Positions 1 through 7,583 of a DNA stretch of 64,000 nt are shown in pieces (positions within the stretch are counted from its first letter, which is position 1; each line of letters begins with the position of its first letter). The position numbers were made by a program, and so were the translations under genes. The DNA comes from an uncultured Flavobacteriaceae bacterium (GTDB taxonomy: Bacteria > Bacteroidota > Bacteroidia > Flavobacteriales > Flavobacteriaceae): NCBI GenBank assembly GCA_938073895.1, contig CALJFB010000002.1, forward strand, positions 1-64,000, given 5' to 3'. The notes beneath the pieces were generated by a model, which searched no databases, was not told where the DNA came from, and was given only the letters and a program-made list of their open reading frames with translations.

Positions 1-1
1 A

Positions 2-436
2 TTAGATTATATCAATGTTGCTGAAAGACCAAATATGGATTTCAGCGATAACGGAAAGGATATTGTAATGCCAATGGTTTCGGTATCTATCCCAATTTTC
101 AATAAGAAATATAAATCCCAAACCAAACAAAATGATTTGCAGCAGCAGGAAATTACTGCTCAAAAACAGGAACGTTTAAATGCATTGGAAACGCTTTTAG
201 ACAAAGCAAATAACGAACGCATTTCTGCAAGAATAAGTTATGCTACTCAAACAAAAAACTTAAAGCAAGCTAAAGATGCAAAAGACATTTTAATCAAAAG
301 CTACGAAACAGGAACGATAGATTTTAATGATGTTTTGGATATTCAAGAGTTGCAACTAAAGTTTCAAATCAATCAAATAGAGTCTATTAAGACCTACTAT
401 GTGCAAAGTACAATCATTAATTATTTAATTCAGTAA
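2..436 (+). CDS. TolC-family outer membrane efflux protein, C-terminal part (partial)
   Basis: The reading frame is open from the left edge of the window, so only the last 144 or so residues are seen. They show the typical C-terminal half of a TolC/CusC-type outer membrane factor: a beta-strand segment ending in a PIFN motif, then a long Gln/Lys/Ala-rich alpha-helical hairpin with a YETGTIDFNDVLD stretch of the kind found near the end of TolC-like proteins. In many flavobacteria this domain is either a separate CusC or is fused to the C-terminus of CusA; the window cannot tell which. It is followed after 3 bp by a metal-transport gene, so it is the outer-membrane exit duct of the resistance operon that runs to 6038. 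Confidence 0.85.
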   Translation, partial: LDYINVAERPNMDFSDNGKDIVMPMVSVSIPIFNKKYKSQTKQNDLQQQEITAQKQERLNALETLLDKANNERISARISYATQTKNLKQAKDAKDILIKSYETGTIDFNDVLDIQELQLKFQINQIESIKTYYVQSTIINYLIQ

Positions 437-439
437 ACT

Positions 440-1033
440 ATGAAAAATAATAGTAAACTAATTGGCACAGGAATGTTAACTGCTATAACTGCTTCTCTAT
501 GTTGTATTACCCCTGTTTTAGCTCTTATTGCAGGAACAAGTGGAATTGCTTCAGCATTTTCTTGGATAGAACCCTTTAGACCTTATCTAATTGGGTTAAC
601 AGTTTTTGTATTAGGATTTGCTTGGTATCAAAAACTAAAACCTCAAAAAGAAATTGACTGTGAATGTGAAACGGACGAAAAACCAAAATTCATACAATCA
701 AAGAGGTTTTTAGGAATTGTTACTGTATTTGCAATTGTAATGTTGGCTTTCCCATACTATTCAGGAATTTTTTACACAAATACAGAAAAACAAATAACCG
801 TAGTTTATAAATCAGACATTAAAACAACTGAATTTAAAATCGACGGAATGACCTGCGCCAGTTGCGAAGCACACGTAAACCACGAAGTTAATAAACTCAA
901 CGGTATTGTAAACTCAAAAGCATCCTACGAAAAAGGTAACGCTATCATTGAATTTGACAAAACCAAAACCAATGAATTAGAGATTGAGAAAGCAATTAAT
1001 TCTACAGGTTATAAAGTAACTGATAAAAAATAA
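440..1033 (+). CDS. merTP: Mercuric-type transporter MerT fused to a MerP-like HMA domain
   Basis: A 197-residue inner membrane protein. Residues 1-110 form three predicted membrane segments with a Cys pair in the first (SLCCITP, C21-C22), the Hg(II)-relay motif of MerT. A further short Cys pair (CEC, 74-76) lies in the loop after the second segment. Residues 130-195 are a heavy-metal-associated domain with GMTCASC (C139, C142), equivalent to periplasmic MerP. MerT normally carries Hg(II) inward to MerA, but no merA, merB or merR is seen and the neighbours are copper efflux genes. A role in mercury is therefore inferred from family only; copper or silver handling is possible. It lies 3 bp after the TolC gene in one operon. 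Confidence 0.85.
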   Translation: MKNNSKLIGTGMLTAITASLCCITPVLALIAGTSGIASAFSWIEPFRPYLIGLTVFVLGFAWYQKLKPQKEIDCECETDEKPKFIQSKRFLGIVTVFAIVMLAFPYYSGIFYTNTEKQITVVYKSDIKTTEFKIDGMTCASCEAHVNHEVNKLNGIVNSKASYEKGNAIIEFDKTKTNELEIEKAINSTGYKVTDKK

Positions 1034-1038
1034 AATTG

Positions 1039-1245
1039 ATGCAACCTATATTAAAATCAGAAATCACTTGTCCAAACTGCGGACATAAAAAAGTGGAAGA
1101 AATGCCAACAAATGCTTGTCAATTCTTTTATGAGTGTAAAAATTGCAAAACGGTTTTGAAACCAAAGGAAGGCGATTGTTGTGTTTATTGTTCTTATGGA
1201 ACTGTCCCTTGTCCGCCAATTCAGAATAATAAAAATTGTTGTTAA
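1039..1245 (+). CDS. Small Cys-rich putative metal-binding protein (GDCCVYCSYG motif)
   Basis: A 68-residue soluble protein with 11 cysteines. An N-terminal CPNC and a later CKNC (C11/C14, C33/C36) look like a zinc-ribbon; residues 46-54 read GDCCVYCSY, followed by CPP and a terminal CC. I recall this short protein type from metal resistance operons of Bacteroidota, without an assigned function. The frame also allows a TTG at 1036 one codon earlier; ATG at 1039 is preferred. It sits 5 bp after merTP and one base ahead of the ATPase gene, so translation is probably coupled. Metal buffering or delivery to the ATPase is inference from Cys content and context. Confidence 0.75.
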   Translation: MQPILKSEITCPNCGHKKVEEMPTNACQFFYECKNCKTVLKPKEGDCCVYCSYGTVPCPPIQNNKNCC

Positions 1246-1246
1246 A

Positions 1247-3748
1247 ATGAAACATACATATCATATACACGGAATGACTTGCAACGGTTGTCGCAGTCAC
1301 GTTGAAGAAACGCTCTCTAAAGTGGAAGGTGTTTTAAAAGCAACGGTCAATTTAGAAAAGGCTGAAGCTACCATCGAAATGGAATCGCATATTCCTATAG
1401 AAAAGTTTCAAGAAGCCTTAAAAAAGGATGGTGATAGATACAGTATTCATAAACAAGGTGAACAACATCAACATTCAAATGATAAAAAGAAAGAGCAATC
1501 CAAAGGAAAAGGCACAGGCACATTTTATTGTCCTATGCATTGCGAGGGCGATAAAACTTATGATGCACCAGGCGATTGTCCTGTTTGCGGAATGGATTTG
1601 GTGGAAGAACAAAATCTATCCACAACTTCAGCAGAACAATGGACGTGTCCTATGCATCCAGAAATTGTCAAAGACGAAGCAAGTTCGTGTCCTATTTGTG
1701 GGATGGATTTAGAGCCAATGGAAGCAGATAGTTCAGCAGAGGAAAAAACGTATAAGAAGCTATTAAAGAAATTTTGGATAGCATCTGTATTCACATTACC
1801 TATTTTCTTAATTGCTATGAGCGAAATGCTTAATAACAATCCATTGTATGATATAATGGAACAGAAAAATTGGAACTGGATTCAGTTTGTTTTATCCATT
1901 CCAGTTGTCTTTTACGCTACGTGGATGTTCTTTGAGCGTGCTTATAGAAGCATAAAAACGTGGAATCTCAATATGTTTACACTCATTGGAATCGGTGCAG
2001 GTGTGGCTTGGTTATTTAGTGTATTTGGGATGTTGTTTCCAGATGTATTTCCTGAACAATTTAAAACTGAATCAGGCGCAGTTCACGTCTATTTTGAAGC
2101 AGCAACAGTTATTCTAACGTTAGTGCTTTTAGGTCAATTGTTAGAAGCTCGTGCGCATAGTAAAACCAATTCGGCAGTAAAAGAGTTACTAAAGTTAGCA
2201 CCTAATAAAGCCATAAAAATAGTAGATGGTGAAGAAATTGAAGTCAGTATTGACGAGATAGAATTAAATGATATTCTAAAAGTGAAACCAGGAGATAAAA
2301 TTCCTGTGGATGGTGTGATAACTGAAGGCGAAACAACTATTGACGAATCTATGATTACAGGAGAACCTATTCCTGTAAACAAATCTCAAGAAGATAAAGT
2401 AAGTAGCGGAACCATTAATGGGAATCAATCCTTTTTGATGAAAGCAGAAAAGGTAGGAAGTGACACGCTTTTATCACAAATCATTCATATGGTGAATGAT
2501 GCCAGTAGAAGTCGCGCACCAATTCAAAATTTAGCAGATAAAGTTTCAGGTTATTTTGTGCCAGTTGTAGTTCTTATTTCTATTATCACTTTTATTATAT
2601 GGTCAATTTGGGGACCAGAACCAGTTTATGTGTATGCGTTTGTGAATGCAATTGCAGTACTAATCATTGCGTGTCCTTGTGCTTTAGGTTTAGCAACACC
2701 AATGTCTGTAATGGTTGGTGTGGGTAAAGGTGCTCAAAATGGTGTATTGATTAAAAATGCTGAAGCTCTCGAAAAAATGGATAAAGTAACAACGCTAATT
2801 GTAGACAAGACAGGAACAATTACCGAAGGAAAGCCAACAGTTGAAACCGTTGGTGCTTTTAATGATGCTTTAAGCGAAAAAGAAGTGTTACAATACATCG
2901 TTTCATTAAATACCAATAGCGAACATCCTTTGGCAGAAGCGACAGTTAAATATGGCAAAGAACACAACGCAGAAATTTTAAAGTCCGAAGATTTTAGTGC
3001 AGTCACAGGAAAAGGTGTTGAAGCGACCATAAAAGATAAAAAAGTAGCATTAGGTAATCCTAAAATGATGGAATATGCCAAAGCAGATATTATCTCTAAA
3101 ATGAAAGACGAAGCGAAATCTTACCAAAAACAAGGTAAAACAGTTTCTTATTTGTCAATAGATAAAACCGTAGTTGGATATGTAGTTATAGGCGATAAGA
3201 TAAAAGAAACAAGTGCTAAAGCGATTAAAGCACTTCAAGATAAAGGGATAGATGTAATAATGCTAACAGGTGATAATCACGATACAGCACAAGCAGTAGC
3301 ATCAGAATTAAATCTTGCAGATTTTAAAGCCAGTATGCTACCAGAAGACAAACTCAAAGAAGTAGAGAAACTGCAAGAAAAAGGAAAAGTGGTTGCAATG
3401 GCAGGTGATGGTATTAATGATGCACCAGCATTGGCAAAAAGTGATGTAGGGATTGCAATGGGAACAGGAACAGATGTAGCGATAGAAAGTGCAATGATAA
3501 CGTTAGTAAAAGGCGATTTACACGGTATTGTAAAAGCAAAAAATTTAAGTAATGCTGTAATGAAGAACATTAAGCAAAACCTATTTTTTGCACTTATCTA
3601 CAACACTTTAGGTGTACCTATTGCAGCAGGTGTGTTGTTTCCATTCTTCGGAATACTACTCTCGCCAATGATAGCTGCTTTAGCAATGAGTTTTAGCTCT
3701 GTTTCTGTTATTGGAAACGCATTACGATTAAGAAATATTAAAATATAA
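1247..3748 (+). CDS. copA: Copper/silver-translocating P1B-type ATPase with HMA and two heavy-metal-binding domains
   Basis: An 833-residue inner membrane ATPase that exports Cu(I)/Ag(I) from the cytoplasm. Domains in order: HMA domain (MTCNGC, C12/C15), a His/Lys-rich linker, two short YHS-like heavy-metal-binding modules (about 94-118 and 132-157, each with CPMH and CPxCGMD), eight predicted membrane helices, TGEP actuator, CPC ion site (about residue 475), DKTGT phosphorylation site (about 520), SEHPLAEA, and GDGINDAP hinge (about 718). YN in helix 7 and MSFSS in helix 8 match the Cu(I) P1B-1 subgroup. The start ATG at 1247 is chosen because HMA begins there; a longer frame from 1181 would overlap the previous gene. 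Two HMBD modules after an HMA are typical of Sil/Cop-type pumps. Confidence 0.95.
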   Translation: MKHTYHIHGMTCNGCRSHVEETLSKVEGVLKATVNLEKAEATIEMESHIPIEKFQEALKKDGDRYSIHKQGEQHQHSNDKKKEQSKGKGTGTFYCPMHCEGDKTYDAPGDCPVCGMDLVEEQNLSTTSAEQWTCPMHPEIVKDEASSCPICGMDLEPMEADSSAEEKTYKKLLKKFWIASVFTLPIFLIAMSEMLNNNPLYDIMEQKNWNWIQFVLSIPVVFYATWMFFERAYRSIKTWNLNMFTLIGIGAGVAWLFSVFGMLFPDVFPEQFKTESGAVHVYFEAATVILTLVLLGQLLEARAHSKTNSAVKELLKLAPNKAIKIVDGEEIEVSIDEIELNDILKVKPGDKIPVDGVITEGETTIDESMITGEPIPVNKSQEDKVSSGTINGNQSFLMKAEKVGSDTLLSQIIHMVNDASRSRAPIQNLADKVSGYFVPVVVLISIITFIIWSIWGPEPVYVYAFVNAIAVLIIACPCALGLATPMSVMVGVGKGAQNGVLIKNAEALEKMDKVTTLIVDKTGTITEGKPTVETVGAFNDALSEKEVLQYIVSLNTNSEHPLAEATVKYGKEHNAEILKSEDFSAVTGKGVEATIKDKKVALGNPKMMEYAKADIISKMKDEAKSYQKQGKTVSYLSIDKTVVGYVVIGDKIKETSAKAIKALQDKGIDVIMLTGDNHDTAQAVASELNLADFKASMLPEDKLKEVEKLQEKGKVVAMAGDGINDAPALAKSDVGIAMGTGTDVAIESAMITLVKGDLHGIVKAKNLSNAVMKNIKQNLFFALIYNTLGVPIAAGVLFPFFGILLSPMIAALAMSFSSVSVIGNALRLRNIKI

Positions 3749-3752
3749 CACT

Positions 3753-5525
3753 ATGAAAAAATATATAATTTACTTCGGAATATTGGTAGTTGGTTTGTTT
3801 TTAGGTTGGTTGCTTTTTGGTGGTTCATCAAAAAAAGATACAGAACATAATCACGATGTCATTTCAGAAACCAATCAAATGTGGACGTGTTCTATGCATC
3901 CACAAATTATGCAACCAGAATCAGGCGATTGTCCTATTTGTGGTATGGATTTAATTCCTGCTGAAAGTGTAAGTGATGGCCTGTTAGCAGATCAATTTAA
4001 GCTTACAGAAAATGCTATGGCATTAGCCAATATTCAAACATCTATTGTTGGTAAAGGCAATGTTGAAGGCAATACTATCAAATTATCTGGTAAGATTGCT
4101 GAAAACGAAGAAGCCAATGCAGTACAGGTAAGTTATTTCGCTGGAAGAATTGAACGTTTGAATGTGAGTTTTACAGGTGAAGAAGTTCGTAAAGGTCAAT
4201 TATTGGCAACCATTTATTCACCAGAACTCTATGCAGCACAACAAGAATTAATTACAGCAGCATCTTTAAAAGAATCACAACCTGCCTTATACAAAGCAGT
4301 CCGTAATAAACTGAAATTATGGAAGCTCTCTGAAAATCAAATCAATCAGATTGAAGAAACAGGAAAAGTGAAAGAAAACTTTCCTGTGTATGCAACCGTT
4401 TCGGGTACTGTTACAGAAAAATTGGTAGAGCAAGGCGATTACATTAAACAAGGACAACCCTTACTTAAAATTGCTAATCTAAACACGGTTTGGGGTAACT
4501 TTGATGTGTATGAAAATCAGATTGACCGCTTTAAAAAAGGACAAGAAGTGTTGATTACAACGAATGCCTATCCTAATAAAGAATTTAAAGGTAAAGTCGA
4601 TTTTATTGACCCAGTTTTAAATACAAAAACAAGAACTGTCACCTTGCGTGTAGTCTTAAATAATAAGGATGATGTGTTTAAGCCAGGAATGTTTGTAACA
4701 GCAAATATAGATGGGGTTACAAGTAACAATGACCAAGTACTAACGATTCCTGCATCTGCTGTTTTGTGGACAGGTGAACGTTCTGTGGTTTATCTTAAAA
4801 CAAATCCAGACCAACCTATTTTTGAAATGCGTGAAATTAAGTTAGGCAATCAAATTGGTAATGACTATGAAGTTTTAGAAGGCTTGTTTGTCGGAAATGA
4901 AATTGTGACCAATGGAACATTTACGGTTGATGCCGCAGCACAATTACAAGGTAAAAAGTCAATGATGAATAAGGAAGGTGGAAAAGTAATGACAGGTCAC
5001 GAAAGTCATTTAGATATGGAAGAAACCACATCTATCACTAATGAAAACAATTCCAATATTAATGATCGCATTAGCGTTTCAAAGGATTTTCAAAATCAAT
5101 TAAAAGTAATTTTTGATGATTATATCAAATTGAAAGACGCTTTAGTTAAAGATAATTCAAAGAATGTAGTAAAAGAATCAAAAATTCTATTAGATAATTT
5201 GACTAAAGTTGATATGAAACAACTAACAGATAAAGTAGCTCATAACCATTGGATGTCATTAGAAAAAGAAATAAAAGCATCTGGCACTTCAATTTCAAAA
5301 ACATCTAATATCAAAGTGCAAAGAAACCATTTCAAACATTTATCTGCACATTTAATAAAAGCGGTACAACAGTTTGGTGTCAATGAAAAAGTCTATGTAG
5401 AATTTTGTCCAATGGCTGATAACAATAATGGTGCGTATTGGTTGAGTAAAGAAGAAAAAGTAATCAATCCCTACTTTGGCGAAGCAATGCTAACCTGTGG
5501 TGAAGTAAAACAAGTAATAGAATAA
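3753..5525 (+). CDS. cusB: CusB-type RND periplasmic adaptor with heavy-metal-binding and DUF3347 domains
   Basis: A 590-residue periplasmic adaptor (membrane fusion protein) that would link a CusA-type RND pump to the TolC-type duct and pass metal to it. It has an N-terminal membrane anchor (about 4-23), a CSMH/CPICGMD heavy-metal-binding module (about 46-66), the barrel-sandwich, lipoyl-like and beta-barrel core (about 90-400), then a Met/His-rich linker and a C-terminal DUF3347 region (about 445-590) with CPMAD. The gene begins 4 bp after copA. The matching RND pump gene is not in view and presumably lies upstream of the window. The same HMBD motif is used in copA, which suggests the two proteins handle the same ion. 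Confidence 0.93.
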   Translation: MKKYIIYFGILVVGLFLGWLLFGGSSKKDTEHNHDVISETNQMWTCSMHPQIMQPESGDCPICGMDLIPAESVSDGLLADQFKLTENAMALANIQTSIVGKGNVEGNTIKLSGKIAENEEANAVQVSYFAGRIERLNVSFTGEEVRKGQLLATIYSPELYAAQQELITAASLKESQPALYKAVRNKLKLWKLSENQINQIEETGKVKENFPVYATVSGTVTEKLVEQGDYIKQGQPLLKIANLNTVWGNFDVYENQIDRFKKGQEVLITTNAYPNKEFKGKVDFIDPVLNTKTRTVTLRVVLNNKDDVFKPGMFVTANIDGVTSNNDQVLTIPASAVLWTGERSVVYLKTNPDQPIFEMREIKLGNQIGNDYEVLEGLFVGNEIVTNGTFTVDAAAQLQGKKSMMNKEGGKVMTGHESHLDMEETTSITNENNSNINDRISVSKDFQNQLKVIFDDYIKLKDALVKDNSKNVVKESKILLDNLTKVDMKQLTDKVAHNHWMSLEKEIKASGTSISKTSNIKVQRNHFKHLSAHLIKAVQQFGVNEKVYVEFCPMADNNNGAYWLSKEEKVINPYFGEAMLTCGEVKQVIE

Positions 5526-5558
5526 TAAATCAAGTAGTAACAATTAAATTTTAAAACA

Positions 5559-6038
5559 ATGAATTTTTCAAAGAAAAATCACGAACACAAAAACAAAAAT
5601 GTAATCGACGTGAGTAAAAAAGTAATTTTAAGTGTAGCTGTTATAGCAACTTTAGGTGTAACAAGCTGCAATAGCCAAACCAAAAAAGAAACTAAAACAA
5701 CAAAAACTGAAACGTCTAAAGATATGGCAATGACAGACCTGTCTTTTGGTGTAAGAGGAAATTGCGGAATGTGTAAAAACACTATCGAAAAAGCAGCTAA
5801 CGGTGTTGAAGGTGTTGCAAGTGCCAATTGGGATGTCGATAAAAAGAAGATTGATGTGTCTTTTGATGATACAAAAACCGATGCAATGGCAATTCATAAA
5901 GCAATTGCAGCTTCAGGTTACGACACTGAAAAAGTCGCAGGAAGTGAAGATGCTTACAAAAACCTGCCAGGTTGTTGTCAATACGACCACGAAATGAAAA
6001 TAGATCAGTCAGGTAAAATGAAATCTGACAACCATTAA
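5559..6038 (+). CDS. HMA-domain lipoprotein (periplasmic metallochaperone-like)
   Basis: A 159-residue protein with a long basic N-terminus, a hydrophobic segment (about 21-34) and a lipobox ending at C37 (LGVTSC), so probably a lipoprotein. After a Lys/Thr-rich spacer comes a heavy-metal-associated fold (about 60-125) with GNCGMC (C69, C72), where the usual MTC is replaced by GNC. The C-terminus carries GCCQYDHEM (C139, C140, H144), a second likely metal site. It is the last gene of the resistance operon, 33 bp after cusB and just before a terminator. A role as a periplasmic metal carrier feeding the Cus system is inferred from family and position. Confidence 0.82.
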   Translation: MNFSKKNHEHKNKNVIDVSKKVILSVAVIATLGVTSCNSQTKKETKTTKTETSKDMAMTDLSFGVRGNCGMCKNTIEKAANGVEGVASANWDVDKKKIDVSFDDTKTDAMAIHKAIAASGYDTEKVAGSEDAYKNLPGCCQYDHEMKIDQSGKMKSDNH

Positions 6039-6047
6039 ACCAATATA

Positions 6048-6079
6048 TAAAGAGTCTTTTCTAAGGCTCTTTATTTTTT
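6048..6079 (+). terminator. Rho-independent terminator of the metal resistance operon
   Basis: A 7-bp perfect stem TAAAGAG/CTCTTTA with a 12-nt loop is followed by TTTTTT, beginning 9 bp after the stop codon of the HMA lipoprotein gene. Confidence 0.8.
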
Positions 6080-6189
6080 AAATAAAATTTGGTAATAATA
6101 TCAGCATCTGTGAACAGGTAATATGGTGTTCGTCAGGCATTCCATTTTGTTACCTAAAACATTTCTGCAAGCCAAATACAATCTAATAA

Positions 6190-6215
6190 GTCATTTCGAG
6201 CGGAGCCGAGAAATC
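6190..6215. repeat. REP-like short intergenic repeat
   Basis: The 26 bases contain GTCATTTCGAGCGGAG followed by CCGAGAAATC. From memory, this form (gTCATTTCGAGCgnAGncGAGAAATC) is a frequent dispersed intergenic repeat in Bacteroidota chromosomes, with ATTTC/GAAAT arms that can pair. Only one copy is seen in this window. Confidence 0.55.
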
Positions 6216-6240
6216 ACATATCAGTTAGTTGTTGTCTAAT

Positions 6241-6757
6241 ATATAACGGCTTGCATAAAACACCCAAAACACCACTGTGGTGACACATCCACGTTGGCGT
6301 TTTGGGTTTGCTTTAGTCCACACAATACATGCCTTCCTCACCCTTAGCTACTCTTGCACCCAAACCCAATATAGTTTGCACTAGCGTGCAGACAGTTTAC
6401 ATTGGGTGCAACCGCTACTTAATGCTTTGCGAGCCTGCTGGGTCGCATCGGGCTATAAGGGCGTCACAGTTTTTGACCCAGCCAATTTGCCGTATAAAAT
6501 CACCTTAGCAGGATGATTACATCCGGCAACGCACCGTAAGAGCTAAACCTTTATTCAGATTTCCCTATCGGTACACCTCATAAAGTATAGCCCTTACCTT
6601 TCCCACTGGTTCAAAAACTCCGCCACCCGCGTGTAACACGTAGCTGTGGCAGCCTACTACTAAAATGATATACTAATAATATAGTTTGGATTCAAAACGT
6701 ATCAGGCTATATTGCCACAACACCCTCGCTCATCTCGCAGGCGGCTCGCGCCTTTTT
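6241..6757. other. GC-richer, highly self-complementary non-coding block (possible structured RNA or element remnant)
   Basis: No protein frame is supported. The block holds many perfect short inverted repeats: CCCAAAAC/GTTTTGGG (6263-6270 with 6299-6306) around CACCACTGTGGTG; TTGCACCCAA/TTGGGTGCAA (6354-6363 with 6402-6411) enclosing TGCAC-TAGC-GTGCA (6377-6390); GCTGGGTC/GACCCAGC (6437-6444 with 6475-6482); the longer-range GGGCTATA/TATAGCCC (6450-6457 with 6586-6593); and GCCAC/GTGGC (6622-6626 with 6646-6650) enclosing CGTGTAACACG. It ends in GGCG-gctcg-CGCC followed by TTTTT (6740-6757), which resembles a plus-strand terminator. This looks like a folded RNA or a DNA element such as a transfer or recombination site, but I recognise no known family. 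Confidence 0.4.
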
Positions 6758-6797
6758 GATTACCTGTTCAAAAGAATCATTAGAATGCTTTCAGACA

Positions 6798-6906
6798 TTT
6801 TGAACCTTTCAAGAACTAACTGTAAATAATAATCAACGTCATTAGGATTTGACAGACAAGTATCAATACATATCAATTTTGAAACTTTTACGAACTAGCT
6901 GTAAAT
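6798..6906. repeat. Imperfect direct repeat (two copies of about 30 bp)
   Basis: TTTTGAACC...GAACTAACTGTAAAT at about 6798-6826 recurs as TTTTGAAAC...GAACTAGCTGTAAAT at 6877-6906, with a period of about 80 bp. It lies in the gene-free stretch just right of the inverted-repeat block. No function can be assigned. Confidence 0.5.
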
Positions 6907-7072
6907 CAAATGGAATTGCGTTTCGATATAATCGAAAAAGAGCATGGAATGAAGATTTAGCAGTGGTTTTGCCTTAGCAAAAAGTTCCTATAAAGACTCT
7001 TGATTTTTTGTTTCGTTTTGTATCAAGACAAAATGAAAAGAACAAAAAAGTACAGAAGATAATTTACAACAT

Positions 7073-7143
7073 AAAAAAAGAAAAGAGCCTGCAAAGTTAG
7101 GCACTATCGTGCCAATATAAATTGCTTTCTCTTTTCTTTTTTT
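7073..7143 (-). terminator. Strong hairpin terminator of the DUF5675 cassette
   Basis: Perfect 15-bp arms AAAAAAAGAAAAGAG (7073-7087) and CTCTTTTCTTTTTTT (7129-7143) enclose an inner GGCAC-tatc-GTGCC hairpin. On the minus strand it follows the last cassette gene by about 30 bp and ends in a T-run. The symmetry would let it work in both directions. Confidence 0.7.
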
Positions 7144-7174
7144 GCCGATTTTTTCGCTTCTCTTTTAAAAATAA

Positions 7175-7360
7175 TTAGTTGAAATACTGTTTCACTAGCC
7201 AACGAAGTAACATGGAGACTATAAAACTTACAACAGCGCCGATGGCAGCCATGATGATGGTATAGACTATAGCATTCCAACTTAAGTTTAAGAAAGCAGA
7301 AAAAAGCGTGCCGCCTAAAACGCCTGCTTTAGTATTTGGATCTATGATGATAATTGACAT
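7175..7360 (-). CDS. Small membrane protein of the DUF5675 cassette
   Basis: A 61-residue protein not recognised by family. It has a weakly hydrophobic Gly/Ala/Leu-rich stretch (about 13-32) and one clear membrane segment (about 31-54), followed by a short basic tail (RWLVKQYF). It is the last gene of a minus-strand run and starts 10 bp after the preceding small membrane protein gene. The size, the membrane segment and the adjacency to a DUF5675 gene resemble phage lysis cassettes, so a holin-like or accessory membrane role is possible, but that is inference from context. Confidence 0.55.
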   Translation of the reverse strand: MSIIIIDPNTKAGVLGGTLFSAFLNLSWNAIVYTIIMAAIGAVVSFIVSMLLRWLVKQYFN

Positions 7361-7370
7361 AGATCAAGTC

Positions 7371-7583
7371 TTAGGGTGATTCGTCTGAAACTACAGCCTG
7401 ACTTACTGCTGTGGCGACAGTTCCAGCAACGGTCATATAGGTTGCAATACTAACGACTATAGCCGGCATACTGATTGGTGCGGCGATAATGGCACCTCCA
7501 GCAGTGGCTAGGGCGATACCGATATTTCGTAAGATTTTAAAAAACTTCGGAGTTGGTTTGTTATACCGTTCTACTAAATTCAT
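7371..7583 (-). CDS. Small Ala/Gly-rich membrane protein, holin-like in appearance
   Basis: A 70-residue protein with a basic N-terminal helix (NKPTPKFFKILRN) and two closely spaced hydrophobic, small-residue-rich segments (about 22-42 and 44-64) ending in an acidic SDES tail. The two-helix hairpin plan is that of small holins, though nothing in the sequence proves pore formation. Its start overlaps the end of the DUF5675 gene by 23 bp, so the two are probably translationally coupled. Unrecognised by name. Confidence 0.6.
   Translation of the reverse strand: MNLVERYNKPTPKFFKILRNIGIALATAGGAIIAAPISMPAIVVSIATYMTVAGTVATAVSQAVVSDESP

Larger units (their letters stand above)
6111..6770. repeat. 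Perfect 12-bp inverted repeat bounding a 660-bp non-coding block
   Basis: TGAACAGGTAAT at 6111-6122 is the exact reverse complement of ATTACCTGTTCA at 6759-6770. No open reading frame of useful length lies between the arms. The enclosed DNA is visibly richer in G and C than its surroundings and full of short inverted repeats. The arms could be the ends of a non-autonomous mobile element, the closing stem of a large structured RNA, or a chance pair; see the separate entry for the interior. Confidence 0.5.

Noticed and set aside
1181-1246. Longer N-terminus for the copper ATPase
   Set aside because: The extra 22 residues overlap the Cys-rich gene and do not belong to the HMA domain; ATG at 1247 fits the family.
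6241-6757. A decayed protein gene in the structured block
   Set aside because: No frame of useful length or recognisable motif was found on either strand, and the paired repeats are better explained by structure.
7073-7143. CRISPR-like or element-end reading of the AAAAAAAGAAAAGAG inverted repeat
   Set aside because: A single hairpin right after the last gene of an operon, with T-runs on both strands, is best explained as a terminator.
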